DNA of 64,000 nt from Monarcha castaneiventris obscurior (Eukaryota > Chordata > Aves > Passeriformes > Monarchidae). This document shows, in pieces, positions 47,290 through 59,278 of the stretch. Made by a program: the position numbers and the translations under genes. Location: NCBI GenBank assembly GCA_026261815.1, contig JAMPIT010000300.1, forward strand, positions 558,001 to 622,000, given 5' to 3'. Numbering within the stretch: the first letter of the stretch is position 1; every line of letters begins with the position of its first letter. The notes under the pieces are model-generated. The model was given only the letters and a program-made list of their open reading frames with translations. It did no database searches and had not been told where the DNA came from.

Positions 47290-47615
47290 GAAAAGAAAAC
47301 AGTTTAAACAGTTCATTAAAATCTGCAGTCTTATTTCTGTAACCATTATTTGGCTGTTCTTTTTACAAATGCTGAAAGAGCTTTCCCTCCTGTGTCTGAT
47401 AAATGTCATCCAGATTACCTTGCCAAGAATGTGTTGTCCAAAATGCCTGTTTAGTTTTTAAAGATGGGACTCCACCCTCAGCTTCATTTTAAGTATGTAT
47501 GGAATGTTTTGATAAGGCATGGTGGTGGTCAGACAAATGGAAATGGTGGGGAGACTAAATGTATGTGGAAAAAAATAAAATTTAGTATTTTAATAAAGTA
47601 CTATTGTTTCATTTT
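47290..47615 (+). other. NPM1: NPM1 3' untranslated region
   Basis: AT-rich sequence after the stop, leading to two AATAAA hexamers 12 nt apart at 47574 and 47592. The cleavage site is inferred at about 47610. Confidence 0.75.
47574..47597 (+). terminator. NPM1: Tandem poly(A) signals of NPM1
   Basis: Two canonical AATAAA hexamers at 47574-47579 and 47592-47597. A TTGTTTCATTTTTTATG U-rich stretch follows, as expected downstream of a cleavage site. Confidence 0.75.
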
Positions 47616-50600
47616 TTATGGATTGGGGGAGTCTGCATACTGAACCCAGAGATAATGGGGCTTTAAAGTTCCCTGAGGAATTGCCTTTGAGTATTTTAGC
47701 TGCTTTACCAAGTACACATAAGCTATCCTCGTATGTAGTCAACTTTAAAAACAACTCATGTTCCATCTACTGAGCAGATGATTGGTGCAAAGACTTATGC
47801 GGCAAGCAGGGCTTTATTCTTGCCTGAAAGTGACCACTAATTATATAATTGCCTAAAACAGCCCTTCCTGCATCTCAGTTTCTGACCTGCTTCATTGTGC
47901 TTTGGTTTATGGTTTCTCTCTAACTACTGAGTTTATAGGGCCTGGGACTCCACTTGTAAAATGCAGTACTTTTGATTTGGGATTTGCTGGCTGTGCTGTT
48001 CCTCTGAGGAGCTGCAGAGTCTGAGGTTGCCTCTCATAATGACTCCTGTGAGGGTTTTGTGGAGAAAAGAATTGGCTTGAATGCTGTAGGGCATGCCTAG
48101 GGAGCTCACTGAGCGACATCAGAGCCTGTGGATAAATTCCTGGGAATGCTGAGACTAATCTCCAGCAAATCCAAGAGTTTAGATGGGCAGGTAGTCCTCT
48201 TGGGTCCTTTGCTCTTGATTATGGCCTACATGTGATGCTAAGAGGCAGAGGTAAAATTTTGGGCCATTGTCACATGAAGTGAAAACCTCAAAAGGGCGTA
48301 AGGGCTTTCACATGAAGGAAAGCATGGATGTTGTGCCTTAAAGATGAGACTCCTCAAGGCCCCTGTTTAAATGTGTCACTTCCAATGCTTGACTTCCATC
48401 TTGTGTACACTAACTGCAGTAAAAGAATGGAGACTGGAGGAATACTAAGAAAACACTTAAAACAGTTGTGTGGTAACTATTAAACTTGGCTTTAATCCTC
48501 GCTGTACTTGAGAATTAACACAACTGACTTGTGTTCCTCACAGCAGCACACCCCGAAGTGAGAGTAAAGCAGGCCTTAGCAGGTTGAAGTTTTCCCCACT
48601 TGAAGGACTTGCACACTTGGGTCCTGCAGCTGTTGGCTTTGCAGGATGTGTAAGCACATGCTGGGTTGTGCTGTTTGGGATTGGGGTCTCTTTTCCTGAG
48701 CATTCTTTACCAGTTGTTTAAGTGGGATGTACAATTTGGTTTGTAAAATTGCCCCTGAAAATACTTAAATGCTGTTACAAAACCCTTAGGTCCTATAGTT
48801 AAGATGCTGGGTGCAGTGGAAAGCAGCGCAAGTCTCCAGAAGCAAATAGTTCTTTTTGGGAAAACAAAGCCAGGTGAAGTGCATGACAGAGAAGCAAAAC
48901 TGCAAGTCGTGTCAAAGATTCGTTGAAGCTTGAGTATAATTGCAGCATGTGAGATGACAAGAGTTATAAGGGTTTGAAATGCCTGTTTTGGTGGGGTTAT
49001 GTCAATAGATGATGTCATTTGCACAAGTGAGAGCAGATTTCCCTGGTGAAATAGTTAATGGCATAGACAGGCTTATTTAAGCAAAATTGCCCTCAATTTT
49101 GGCTGAAAGAAGTGAAAATTGTACAGTAATTTCAGCAAGAGCCTTTCTAGCCAATAAAATATTCTGATTATTAAAGTTTTAAGAAAAGCTGGGGTGTTGT
49201 CTGTCTGTAGGTGACTGACCAAAGCAGGTCTGGGGTGCAGCCACACTACACAGGCATTGCAGTGGAGCCTGTGGGGGCTCTAAAGGAAATCATTGCTGTG
49301 CTGGTGCCGAGGTACAATGTCAGTCAAGTTATTGCCAGGGTGCTGTTGAACATCATGAGCCATCTTGGAGGCACCCTCATGGCATAAAAATAGCTTCACT
49401 TGGCCCTGGGTAACTCGCCACTGTTTCCTGCCAGTTTATGGAGTCATGAGAGGTGGTCAGTGGCTGCCCACTGCCCCACTCCTGGCTGTGGGGCCGTGTC
49501 CCTACCTCTACTGTTGTGCTGGTCACATCTCCAAACCCTGGGTCCTTTTGGGACTGGCCATCCAATTACTCTGGATGCAGCTGTATTGTCTTGGATATTC
49601 ATATGCAGCTGCCAGTTCTTTCCCTTTGAACAGAACCTCAAAGGTTGATGTAAAAACTCAGATGTGAAAATACCTGTTGAAGAGAAGAGAAAAATACCAG
49701 ATGTGGGTTGTTGAAGTACTGGTCCTGACTTTCTGCAGAGTTGAAACATGTTCTTGCCATGGTAATGATGGCAACAAAGCTGTAGTGTTTTGATAGCTGC
49801 ATCGAGGGTTCTAAGCCTCTATGTGATCCTGGTCCTTGAGGATGGCTTATTTGAGAACATGGAACTCCACAGCCAAATGCATTCTTATTTTCTCATGCCA
49901 TGATGGGAAAACAACTTGACTTCCCTTTACAGGATGGCGAAATGCTTCTCCAGGTAGCAGCGGTGCCTTCACCTTTCCTTCGTATGTGAATTTCCCCTAC
50001 TGCTGCCTTTCCTGTTGCAGAACCTGTCTGTTCCTGGCTTTTTTCATGTTTCATTTTCTTCTGCAAGTGTTTCATTCCATACAGTGCACAGATAGTTGGT
50101 GTCCCCCAGCATGGGGCAAAGGGAAGGCCACCCAGCTGAGTGGGTGTGTTCGACCATTCAGAGTTGGCTGCAGATAGAGCTGCTTTATATGGATCTACTT
50201 TGTCTCAAAGTCTCTGGTGTCTCTTGGCATCTCATTGCAGAAGAAGTGATAACAGAAGGATCCCATCCTGTCAGGAGCTCTCAGTCTGTGCCTTATTCCT
50301 GGGGGCGTTCAAGAGAAGTGCTTGCAAGCCACCTTAGGTATGTCCTGGGGTTCTGTTTGCCCCTGTGATCCAGCAAACCCGCCAAAGTGGCATTTCAGAG
50401 TCCAGGGCCTGTGATGAGTGCAAGGCTCTTATTTTGCCTGTGCTCAGCAATTGTTGCAGCCTTTGGAGAGAAGCAACTCGAGCATGGCTGGCAGGAGGGT
50501 GGGAGTGTGTGTGGGCTGAGGTAATGGAAAACAGGGCCAGGATGGGTGGCGGTTCTGGGCTTCTTGCCACCCAGACAGTCCCTCAGGGGCTAAGTTTATG

Positions 50601-53600
50601 CTCCTACCCAGATACCCCAAGCTATGTCCTGTCTCTTTTGCGTGTGCCATACATGACTAGCAGCCAAACTCCCTCAACTTTTCCTTTCCTCTCTGTGGAA
50701 CCAGCACCTAGATGCTTATTCACCTCGCTGTTTTCCCAAAAGGGCATTTAAGACTGGATCCTACTTAGAAATGTCATAGAAAAAGCTGCAAAAGAATGGG
50801 GTGGTTTGGAACTCAGTGTTGGATGGAGCGCAGTGCCTTTATTCCCTGCCCTTGGCTAGTGGGCAGTAGGTTCTGGCAAGAAGCAGCAAGTGCAATCGGT
50901 TGTGTTGAGTGAGGTTTGGAGGTTTTGTGATCTGGTATTTATTAAGGATTGCTTTGTCTGAGCCTGGTTCTCAATCTGAACGAGGAGAGCTGAGTGTGCA
51001 TGACGGAGTGCAGGAGAAGCGACACTGGACTTGTGCCTGAAGGGGCCTGCCCTGTCCTCCCGTTGGCAGGTAGCACAGGGAACAGCCCGCTGGCTGCTCG
51101 CTGGTTTGCCTGCACAGACACTTCTGGGAGCAGTTCTGTGTTGTGTTGGATCAGCTCTTCAGTGGCTGGCCTTTGGGCCATCTTGCATAAATGGGTTTTA
51201 AGCCTCATTGGGGCCAAGTAAATCAATCAAATATATCAAATGTTAATTAAGATGTGTGCCCTGGGGGCCATATGTATGGCCTGTGTCCAATTGTATGAAG
51301 ATGATGTTTGCTCTTCTTACTTTCTTAAAAAACTTTCTTCTCTCCTTCCACCACTTCTGTCACCTCTCCCTGACCAAGCCATACGAGCCTTTATGGGAAA
51401 AGGATCCTGGGAGAAAACAAGCAAGAAAAGGCAGCAAATAAAAGAAGGGGGAGAAAGGTGGCCAAGGGTCAAAGGTGGGAATGGGAGGGATGCTTAGCAG
51501 GGCACCTCTGATAGTGCCCACACACACTGAGCTGGCCGTGCCAGAGCCGTGTGCTGCTGCCCAGAGGCTTGTCCAGCACAAGGGCATGGCCATCACCACT
51601 TGGACTGCAAATGGAAAAAGGAGGGAACAGAACTAGGCCACTCAGAGTGGATGCACCTGATTCACCTCAAGTGATTAGTTTATACTGGTACTAGAAACAG
51701 TCTTTGTTTTAATTGAAGGCAATTTTGTTAGAAGAGTCCTGCAGTCTTACTCAACTAATTGCTGGGGCCTGAAGCCTGCTGAGCCCCATCTTGTTCTGTT
51801 GACTTACTGTACTTAAGAGAAGTACTCTTGCCTGTTTTCAAATTAAGCCTTAGGTTTTATATTGGTTTTGGTTTTCTTTAATGAGTAATAATTGTAGGGA
51901 GAGTTGAAGGTGTATTGTAGCTGTTGGGACTACTTGGCATTTCACCGCTGCAGCCACCTTTATCCGTGCCTGTTCATGAAACTTTTCCCACTGCTCCTTA
52001 CATTTGTCCCAAAGCTTGTAATTGTGCTGCTTTCCCAAGAATGTCCTTGATGAAAGGCTTCTAGCAGCCCTTATTTTGCTTTTTTGAGGCAGTGAATGTT
52101 CCCTCGGCACTGCTTCGAGTGGTGCTGTTCCCTGTGTGTAAACGTGTGTGAGGACACCAACAACAGTGCACAACTACAGCTAATGAGTAAAGCTTTAAAT
52201 TTAATAATAAGGCCACCTTTGGTGTTTAGGATGTTCTTCCCTGTTCCTTAAATCTTTTCCCCATACTTTCAAGCCTTTCCTTCCAATTTTCTACATGGAA
52301 AATAGATTTTAACTAAATAACTATAGCTAAGGGCAATAACATCATGGGACCACTATAGTGCAGAGCACCCAGCCAGTCCTTGTGATCTCCAGAGAGCACA
52401 GAAGGACAGGGAGATTGGGGGATCTTGGCTTCATTTTTAGGGTCTTGAATTAGGAGAGATGCTTCTACCTGTTCCCTCTAGCTTCATGGTTCTAAATAGT
52501 TCTTTCCAACTCATTCCCAGTTCTACATCTTGCCACAACCTTCTCCTTGCTTAGTCCTTCGCTGTTCTTCAGACTTCTCAGACTTCAGACTTCTGATTCT
52601 TATCAGTTCCTCCTCCAGTCTTCCCTACCCACTGCCGCTGGAGCAGCACAGCCTTTCCCTGGTCTCTAGGAGAAGCTCGGACACCATTGCAAACCTGGTG
52701 CTCCATGAATCTGTCCCCTTTCTGGGTTGCTTGGCAAAGTGCTCCTGAGAGCCCAGCTGTGGCTGGTGCCCTCAGTTTGGTGGTGGTGGAGAATGCCGAT
52801 AAAAGCCCTGCTGCTGTACCTCCGAGTGGATGGAGCTCTGCTTGCAGGAGATGCTTGTGCATGCCCCAGGAGAATGGGACTTCAGAGATGTCTCTTTACT
52901 GATCTGTGTCATTGAAGTTACAGAAAAAATCCATGTTCCAATGTATTTTTGTGTAAATCTACCCATACTATATTTTTTGTATTCTTGCTCTGATGCAAAG
53001 TGTGGCTGCAGTTCCTCTTCAGAAGGATTAGTAGCAACATGGGTTTTCCAGCGTTGTTTACAGAAACTGATCTGTCTCACAGCCCACCCCGAGTTCCTCC
53101 AAGGTCACTCGTTCACTTGAGCCATCACTGAGGACAGTGATAAAGGGTATTGAGAGATCTGTGATGTCCCCAGTCAGTTCCTGCATCAGCCCTGAACTGC
53201 CCCTGCAGTGGCATGTGCCAGCTGTGGGGACAGGGATGGTCGTGCACCTTATGCGAGGTCCTGCCCTGAGCCAGCAGCTGGGGCAGAGGGGAAGAGCCCA
53301 GTGTGGTGGTGTGGGAAGGGATTGGTCATCCCACAGACAGGGCTTGAGATGGTGACTTGCTGGAGACAGCTTAATTTAGGAGACTTCAGTTAAAGAGTTT
53401 TATGTTTAAGACCTGTTGAGCTGAAAAGCTACAAGTTAAGGAAATATTAAGTTTTGAAGCTTAACAGCTTGTGATTTTTTTAATTTTTTTTTTTTTTAGG
53501 GAAAAGTGAAACCATAGAGGAATATAAATCCAAGGAGCCAAGCCCTAGGATTTAATGCAGTGCAAGGGCTGAAAAGTGGAATTTCCCACTGAATTATGTA

Positions 53601-56600
53601 GGGTTGTCGGCAGAGGTTGGCTTGTTCTTGCCTCCCTTCAGAAGCATTCCAGTAACTGCCATATGCTCGTCTGCTCCTGGGCACTGGGATCAAGGAAAGC
53701 CCGTGTGTGTCCATGCTGTGCCAGACACTGGAGCAGGGTGGCTGGGCTGGGGGACACAGGGTGGGGGCAAGCTCTGGCTGAGGGGCCCTGGGCACTGAGG
53801 GGGGCTGGATACCCAGGAGAACAGGGTATTGAACTAACCCATGGGCGGTCCTTCAGCTTAACATGTCCATCACTGTCAGTGATTTCATTTGCCTCATTGC
53901 TCTGCTGATAAAGCACTGGGATTTGTTTATGAGTGTGCTGGAGCTTTCAGAGGAATCTGAGATTTCAGTCCCCAAATCCCATTGAAATCCAAGGGGTGTT
54001 CCAGTGGAGAAAAACCTCTGTAAGCTCTGAAACCTTGCCTGCTGAATAATGCCCGCCTCTCTTGGGTTTCTTTTCTCTTACAAAGCAATGATTCACATCG
54101 GAGTAAGGGCTGTAGCATGCTGGGCTCTCCCTTTGCAAGGGGCCACGAGACATCCCTGTGGCCAAGAGCTGGAAGGGATGCTGCAGTTGCCTCTGTTCCC
54201 AAGAAGTCCAGGGAAGGCTGTTGGCTGCAGAAGCTCCTGGGAGCATCCCTGCTCTCTCTGGAGTTGGGATGGCCTGTCTGCAGCACTAGGCTGGTTGCTG
54301 GTGTCTTTTAGGATTTCCTGGCCACCTCTCTTCTCCCAGGACTCAGTTCTCTGCCCTGCCCCGGCTCCCTCCCTTTCAGTCCACAGAAGGCTGCCCTGGT
54401 TTGTTGTTGCTCCTGTTAATGCTACAGACCAAAAGCTGCCATGCTCAATATCCTATTATTTGTATTTCTTTTATTATTCCATTTTCTGTTATTTTATGTT
54501 GGTTTTTATTTGGCATGCATTAAGTGCCCTTCCAGCCTGTGTTTGTCAAGGCAGGAGCTCCCACTGGCCAAAGGAAGCCTGCGTTGGTCACTGCAGGGAA
54601 AACTCTGGCTGAGCTGGGCTGATACATCTATGTGAGCTCTCTCACTCACCACTGAGGTGCTCCAGGTCATTCCTTAGGGATATTCTCTGCTTAACTCTGA
54701 ATGGTGGCTGTGTTGCCGTTATCCAACCTCCAAGCTGGATAAACTTCACCTCTTTTCCAGCAGGGCTTCCCAGCAGCTGTGAAATAGCAAGTATTTCTTA
54801 CTGAACTGATAGGGTCATGCCACACCTGCCCCTCAGCAGTGCCAGTCTTCAGGCCTCTTGAATGTGGCCCCAGCCCAGCCAGGTGCTGGGCCACCTCAGG
54901 GGATTGGTGCCTGTATTTATTTGCAGGATCAGTGCCGCTGATCCCTGGTGCCATTCCCACTGGCTGGCATGGCATGGCATGATGCAGTTCCGTGTTTCAG
55001 CGTGGATTTGTGGGACTTACAAAGCACAGCTCAAGGGTCACAAGCTCAAAACTCTGTGAGCAAAGGGCATCCAGCAGCAAAAGCACTGGTTTGGGTTCTT
55101 TATTTTTAGCATAATGAATGCTCTGTGCTTTGTGCTTCCCATGCTTTGTGATGGCTGAATCCAAGTCCTGACTGTTCTTCACCAAGTTTCTTCTGCAAGA
55201 CTGTGCCTGAATGTGGTGGAGCTGAGGCTGAAGTCCTGTGCTCCTGGACAGTTCAGGATTGTTCTGAGGTGGTTCTTTTGTCAAATGGCAGTAACTGCAA
55301 AGCATCCCCTCCTTCCCTGCCTGTCCAGACTATGTGGCAGAAACCTTTCTTACCTTGGGATGAAGTTGACGTTTTGTGTGTAAACTGGATAAAGACAGAA
55401 CAGGCACCTCAGCCAGTCTAAAAGTTGTCTTTCCCTTTACCAAGGCTTTCAAATTCAGAAATCCTCTTCAGTCTGATTTTCTGTAAGGAAAAATTTGCTT
55501 ATTGGAACAACCCAAGGCTGGAGATGCAGATGACAGGAGCAAACAGCACACGGATTTTCTCACCGGCAGCAGGGCTGGGATGCAGAGCTGAACTTGGTCT
55601 TTGTAAAACATCAGCCCAGGTTTTTTCATTTTAATTTAAATCTTGGTGTGCCAGATGCAGCAGGGCCAGCACCTGGCTGTTCCTGCTGGCTTCTCTTTCA
55701 CATTCCAAAGGGGTGTCCGGGGTGGGAAGGCTTCCCACTCAAGCATGCTCTTAAGTCCTCGGCCCCATTGAATGGGCTCCATGCTCTGTGAAATGCCCAC
55801 TCCTCATGTGATATGGACCAGTGGAGCAGGGCGAGGGAAGCTCATTTCACTGGGGGCACCTCCACTGTGCTGCAAGTGAAAGGTCAGGCTGCTCAGACTT
55901 TGATTTGAGCTGCTGAAGGGCAGTCACTAATCCAATAAGCCACCGGGGCACTGTAGGACACAGCCTTAATTCAGGCATTTGCAAGGGTGAGTGGAAGGCA
56001 GTAACCCCAGGAGCTCCCAGGGCGTCCTGCAGTGCACGGTCCTACCTGGCCTGTGTCTTGCTTAATAAGGTGTTGAGAACACGGAGCTCTCAGGAGTGTG
56101 CTGTGCCAGCCTTCACACCCTGAGTGTGCTGTAAGAAAAATAAACAGCTTTAAAGGTTTTCCAGTGGGCATCAGCTGCTCTGGCTGGATTTGTGCTGGGA
56201 ATCTGATCACATAGGAGCCTTCAGCAGCGGAGCAAGAGGGTGTGGAGCTTTTAGTATTAGAAATATATACACACACATATATTCATAACAGCATACAGCT
56301 AAATATTTCTAGTTTTTCAGAGCTGCATATGAGATGCCTCATCTCTGTTCTGTGCCCCATCAGTGTTGTTCAAGGCTGGTAGTCTGAGATTCACCCAATA
56401 TTGGTGTATTAAAGATTAAGGGGTTTTGCCAGACTACTGGGGCACAAAAGATGGATCTAGTTTAAATAAGGAACTCATGTGTAGTTGCAAAGGAAATAAT
56501 TGAAAAAAGGAAACCCCCATGTGCCCTCTTTAAAATGATCCCTGGTGTTGCCCTGGTAGTTTGTGCTGTTTGAGGTGTCCAGGTCCTTGTGCCCTGTGTG

Positions 56601-57999
56601 GATCCAAGTCCTGTGGCCGCAGTTGGGTCATGGCTGTGCTGCCAGCACACGGCTCCTCAGCACGGTCTGGGCCAGCGTCACCTGCCGTGAGTTTTTCCAT
56701 GCATAGCTCACAGCTCTGTTGTAGCTGCTGTAATCTTACCTGCTGTTGGGGCAATTAAATTGATAAATGTTAGCAGCAGCTTCACAAATTCCTTTTCTAG
56801 CTGTTCTGCTTCCACCCAGGTGCAGCAGCCCTGGGCCAGCTTGGGTGTTGGGCAGAGCCATCAGTCACCGTCTAAAGAGCCTTCCTTGGGGGCAGGTGAT
56901 TGGGGCTGCCACGATGAAAAGCCTGAGGAGCAATCAAAGCTCATGCCCACAGGTGACTGTGAGGGTTTTGGAGGAGTTACTGCCTCTGGCTTTGCAGAAC
57001 CCCTGTGTGCACTGGGCAGCAGATACTGGACTTAGTGAGGTGAGGGGCTGGTGTGTGTGGGAACACTGGGTGTGACCCTCTGCTGTGGGTGCCTTTCCTG
57101 TGGGACTGAGCAGCACCTTATGGCAAAGATGGCACAGACTGGGCTTCTCCCACATGTGCTTCCAAAAAATGAGGTATTGGTGATGATTAGGGATATATGG
57201 AATATTTTCACATCTAAGCTAAATACTGTCATCTTGTGAGTCCCCGAATTCTGTATCATTCCAGTGCAGGCATCTCGGTGAGCTCAACTTGTAGGGCTCA
57301 GGATGGTGGCTCCAATGTTCTTGGCCTTGTGTTAAAATAGCTTTCATCTGTGGCAAGGTGCTGTGGGACTTCTGGGACAGGGATGCATGGGGCCTCTGAT
57401 GTTGGTGACATCAGCAACTGACAGCAGTTTGGGTTGTTTTTATTTTTTTTTACTTGCAGATTCATACGACCAGAAGTGTGAAGTCTGTTAGATACATCAG
57501 AGACATGTGTTAGTGCTGGAGGTTTTATAAGGACTTGCTTTGATCACTGTTTTAAAACTTAATGTTTTCTGTGCTTGAGCCTGAAACTGTGGGCTGAAAA
57601 ACCCTGTGACTTGATGCCTGAAGGGTGCCCAGTGATGAGCTCCAAGGATTAAAGATGCTGCTTGATTTGTAACTGAGAGTGCCGGGGGAGCAAGCACCTC
57701 GGTCCCTGCAGAGGTGGGAGCAGCTGGGCCTGACACGCTGCACTGATGCACGCTGTTATTCGAATGGAGAACTTGGAAAGCTCGGAGTTCTGAGCTATGG
57801 TTATGTTCTCGCTTAATAAGGTGTTAACTGACGTTGGGTGCTCTTTGGAGAGTTTGGCTATGCGTGGAGGTTAACGATTCCTGGCATCTTGTCTGCTACA
57901 AACGAGCTTTCAGACAAGAGGAAAGAGTTACCACACGCTGTCGGCGCGTGCATTTTTTGTTCTTAACCTAAAACAAACCCCAAAAGAAACCAAAAAACT
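47616..57999. other. NPM1-FGF18 intergenic region: no gene recognised
   Basis: About 10 kb of unique, average-composition DNA. Open frames are short and mutually overlapping and resemble no known protein. A minus-strand frame at 51850-52173 has an unusually charged translation (KQHNYKLWDKCKEQWEKFHE) but no recognised family. T-rich runs lie near 53477-53499 and 57441-57450. An ATATATACACACACATATAT microsatellite is at 56262-56283. No CR1 or RNA gene was recognised. Confidence 0.55.
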
Positions 58000-58759
58000 C
58001 CTCAAAGCTGAGGCGGAGAAAGCCCCTGGGCCTTCCCCGGGGCTGCGGGCGGTGCGGGGCGGCGGAGCGGCCGCTGGAGGGCAGGCGAGCCGTGCGGAGC
58101 GGCCGAGGCAGCGCCGGGGCCCGGCGCTCTGACCCCGCGCTGCGCGTCCCGCCGCGGGAGCGGTGCCGGGCCCATGGACCGCCCGTCCGGGGCCGGCCGG
58201 GGCCGCGCCGGGGCTGCCGGGCCCCGCTGCCGCCCGCCCGGGGCTCGGCGGGCCCGGGACGCGCTCCTGCCCCGGCGGAGGTAAGGGCGCGGGGCACCGC
58301 GGGCAGCGCCCGCCGTGCCGGGGCTCCGAGCCCCTGGCAGCCCGGGCGGGCAGCGGCGCCGCCTGCGCTGTGGGGCCGGGAGGGCTCGGGGCAGCCCGAC
58401 CCCCTCCCTCCCTTATTTTGTCAAAAATGCTTCCCCGGCCGGCGCTGCCCTCGGCCGGGCGGTGCCCGCTCCGCGCAGGCGGTGCCAGCCCCGGGGCCGC
58501 CCGGGCGGTCCCGCCTCCGCCCCGCGTATCGCTATGCCGCCCGCCCGGAGCGCGGCGCGGGGCGCGGAGCGCAGCCCGGAGCGGGGCGCGGCGGCGGCCG
58601 AGAGGCTCCATCCGCCCGGCGGGGCTGGCCCGGCCCGGGGGGACGCGGGGGGGCACTTGCTGATGATCGGAAGTTACTGACAATAAGCACCTTCATCCCC
58701 CCAAAGGCGGAGAGAGGGAGAGGAGGAGGAGGAGGAGAGACAGGGGGAGAGGAGAGCTG

Positions 58760-58852
58760 ATGCCTGACGAGTCACTCGGCGGAGGCAGAGCGGGCGGTAC
58801 CACAACTTCCCGGCGGCGCGGAGCGGCGCGGAGCGGCGCGGCGCGGATCTGA
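58760..58852 (+). other. FGF18: Upstream ORF (30 codons) in the FGF18 leader
   Basis: ATG at 58760 opens a 30-codon Arg/Gly-rich frame that ends at TGA 58850-58852, 94 nt before the FGF18 start. It could lower FGF18 translation if the transcript starts upstream of it. The peptide itself is low-complexity. Confidence 0.4.
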
Positions 58853-58874
58853 GCTCGCCGGCCGGATCGCTCCC

Positions 58875-58910
58875 ATGTCAGCGCGGCGGCGGGGGACTGC
58901 GCTCCGCTAG
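58875..58910 (+). other. FGF18: Upstream ORF (11 codons) in the FGF18 leader
   Basis: ATG at 58875 followed by 10 further codons and TAG at 58908-58910, 36 nt before the FGF18 ATG. Its position makes it likely to be inside the 5'UTR. Confidence 0.45.
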
Positions 58911-58946
58911 CGACCAGCCGCCGGCCAAACCCCTCCTCGCCCAGCG

Positions 58947-58978
58947 ATGTATTCACTGCTCTCATCCTGCACTTGCCT
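58947..58978 (+). CDS. FGF18: FGF18 coding exon 1
   Basis: ATG in the context CAGCGATGT; 10 codons plus two bases; donor CT|GTAAGG at 58979. It is the first part of the signal peptide. Confidence 0.92.
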
Positions 58979-59278
58979 GTAAGGATTATGGCATATTTCT
59001 AAATTTTTAAAATTTTTTAAAATTATTTTAAATTTTTTTTTAAACTTTCATTCTGGAGGCTCGGTTGCATTTTCATTGCGGCCAGGTGGTAATGGGGACC
59101 TGAGCCTTTCTATAAGCAGAGCATCGCTCTGCACCCTTTAAAAAATTGCAAACTAAAACAAAGCAAAAAAAAAATCAACTTTAACTATTTTACCGCATCA
59201 TTTGATCTTTTGTTGCCTTTTTTTTTTTTTCTCCTCTCCAGATGTTTACATTTCCTGCTGCTGTGCTTTCAGGTACAG
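58947..59278 (+). CDS. FGF18: FGF18 (fibroblast growth factor 18), 5' part
   Basis: FGF18 is a secreted heparin-binding ligand of the FGF8 subfamily that signals through FGFR2 and FGFR3 in bone, cartilage, lung and midbrain development. Two coding exons are visible. Exon 1 (58947-58978) encodes MYSLLSSCTC and two bases of a Leu codon. Exon 2 (59242-59278) completes it as LCLHFLLLCFQVQ. The 23 residues form the hydrophobic signal peptide and match the vertebrate FGF18 start, with a 37-nt second exon as in FGF8 and FGF17. The next exon should begin with a VLVAEENVDF-like stretch, and nothing like it occurs up to 64000, so the gene is 3'-partial. It is downstream of NPM1 on the same strand, as in human. 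Confidence 0.93.
58979..59241 (+). other. FGF18: FGF18 intron 1 (263 bp)
   Basis: Starts GTAAGG and ends CTCTCCAG after a long poly-T tract. The sequence is rich in A/T runs (58999-59043). Short introns at this position are typical of the FGF8/17/18 group. Confidence 0.9.
59242..59278 (+). CDS. FGF18: FGF18 coding exon 2
   Basis: 37-nt exon completing Leu and encoding CLHFLLLCFQVQ. It ends CAGGTACAG|GTACGT. A second possible donor, CAG|GTACAG, lies 6 nt upstream and would remove VQ without changing the frame. Confidence 0.93.

Larger units (their letters stand above)
58000..58946 (+). promoter_or_regulatory. FGF18: FGF18 CpG island, promoter and 5'UTR
   Basis: GC/CpG-dense domain ending at the FGF18 start codon. 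It includes a purine-rich GAGAGG/GGAGGA tract (58708-58757) and GGAGCGGCGC-type short repeats (58817-58842). No TATA box was recognised and the start site is unknown. At least two short upstream ORFs precede the main ATG. Confidence 0.75.
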
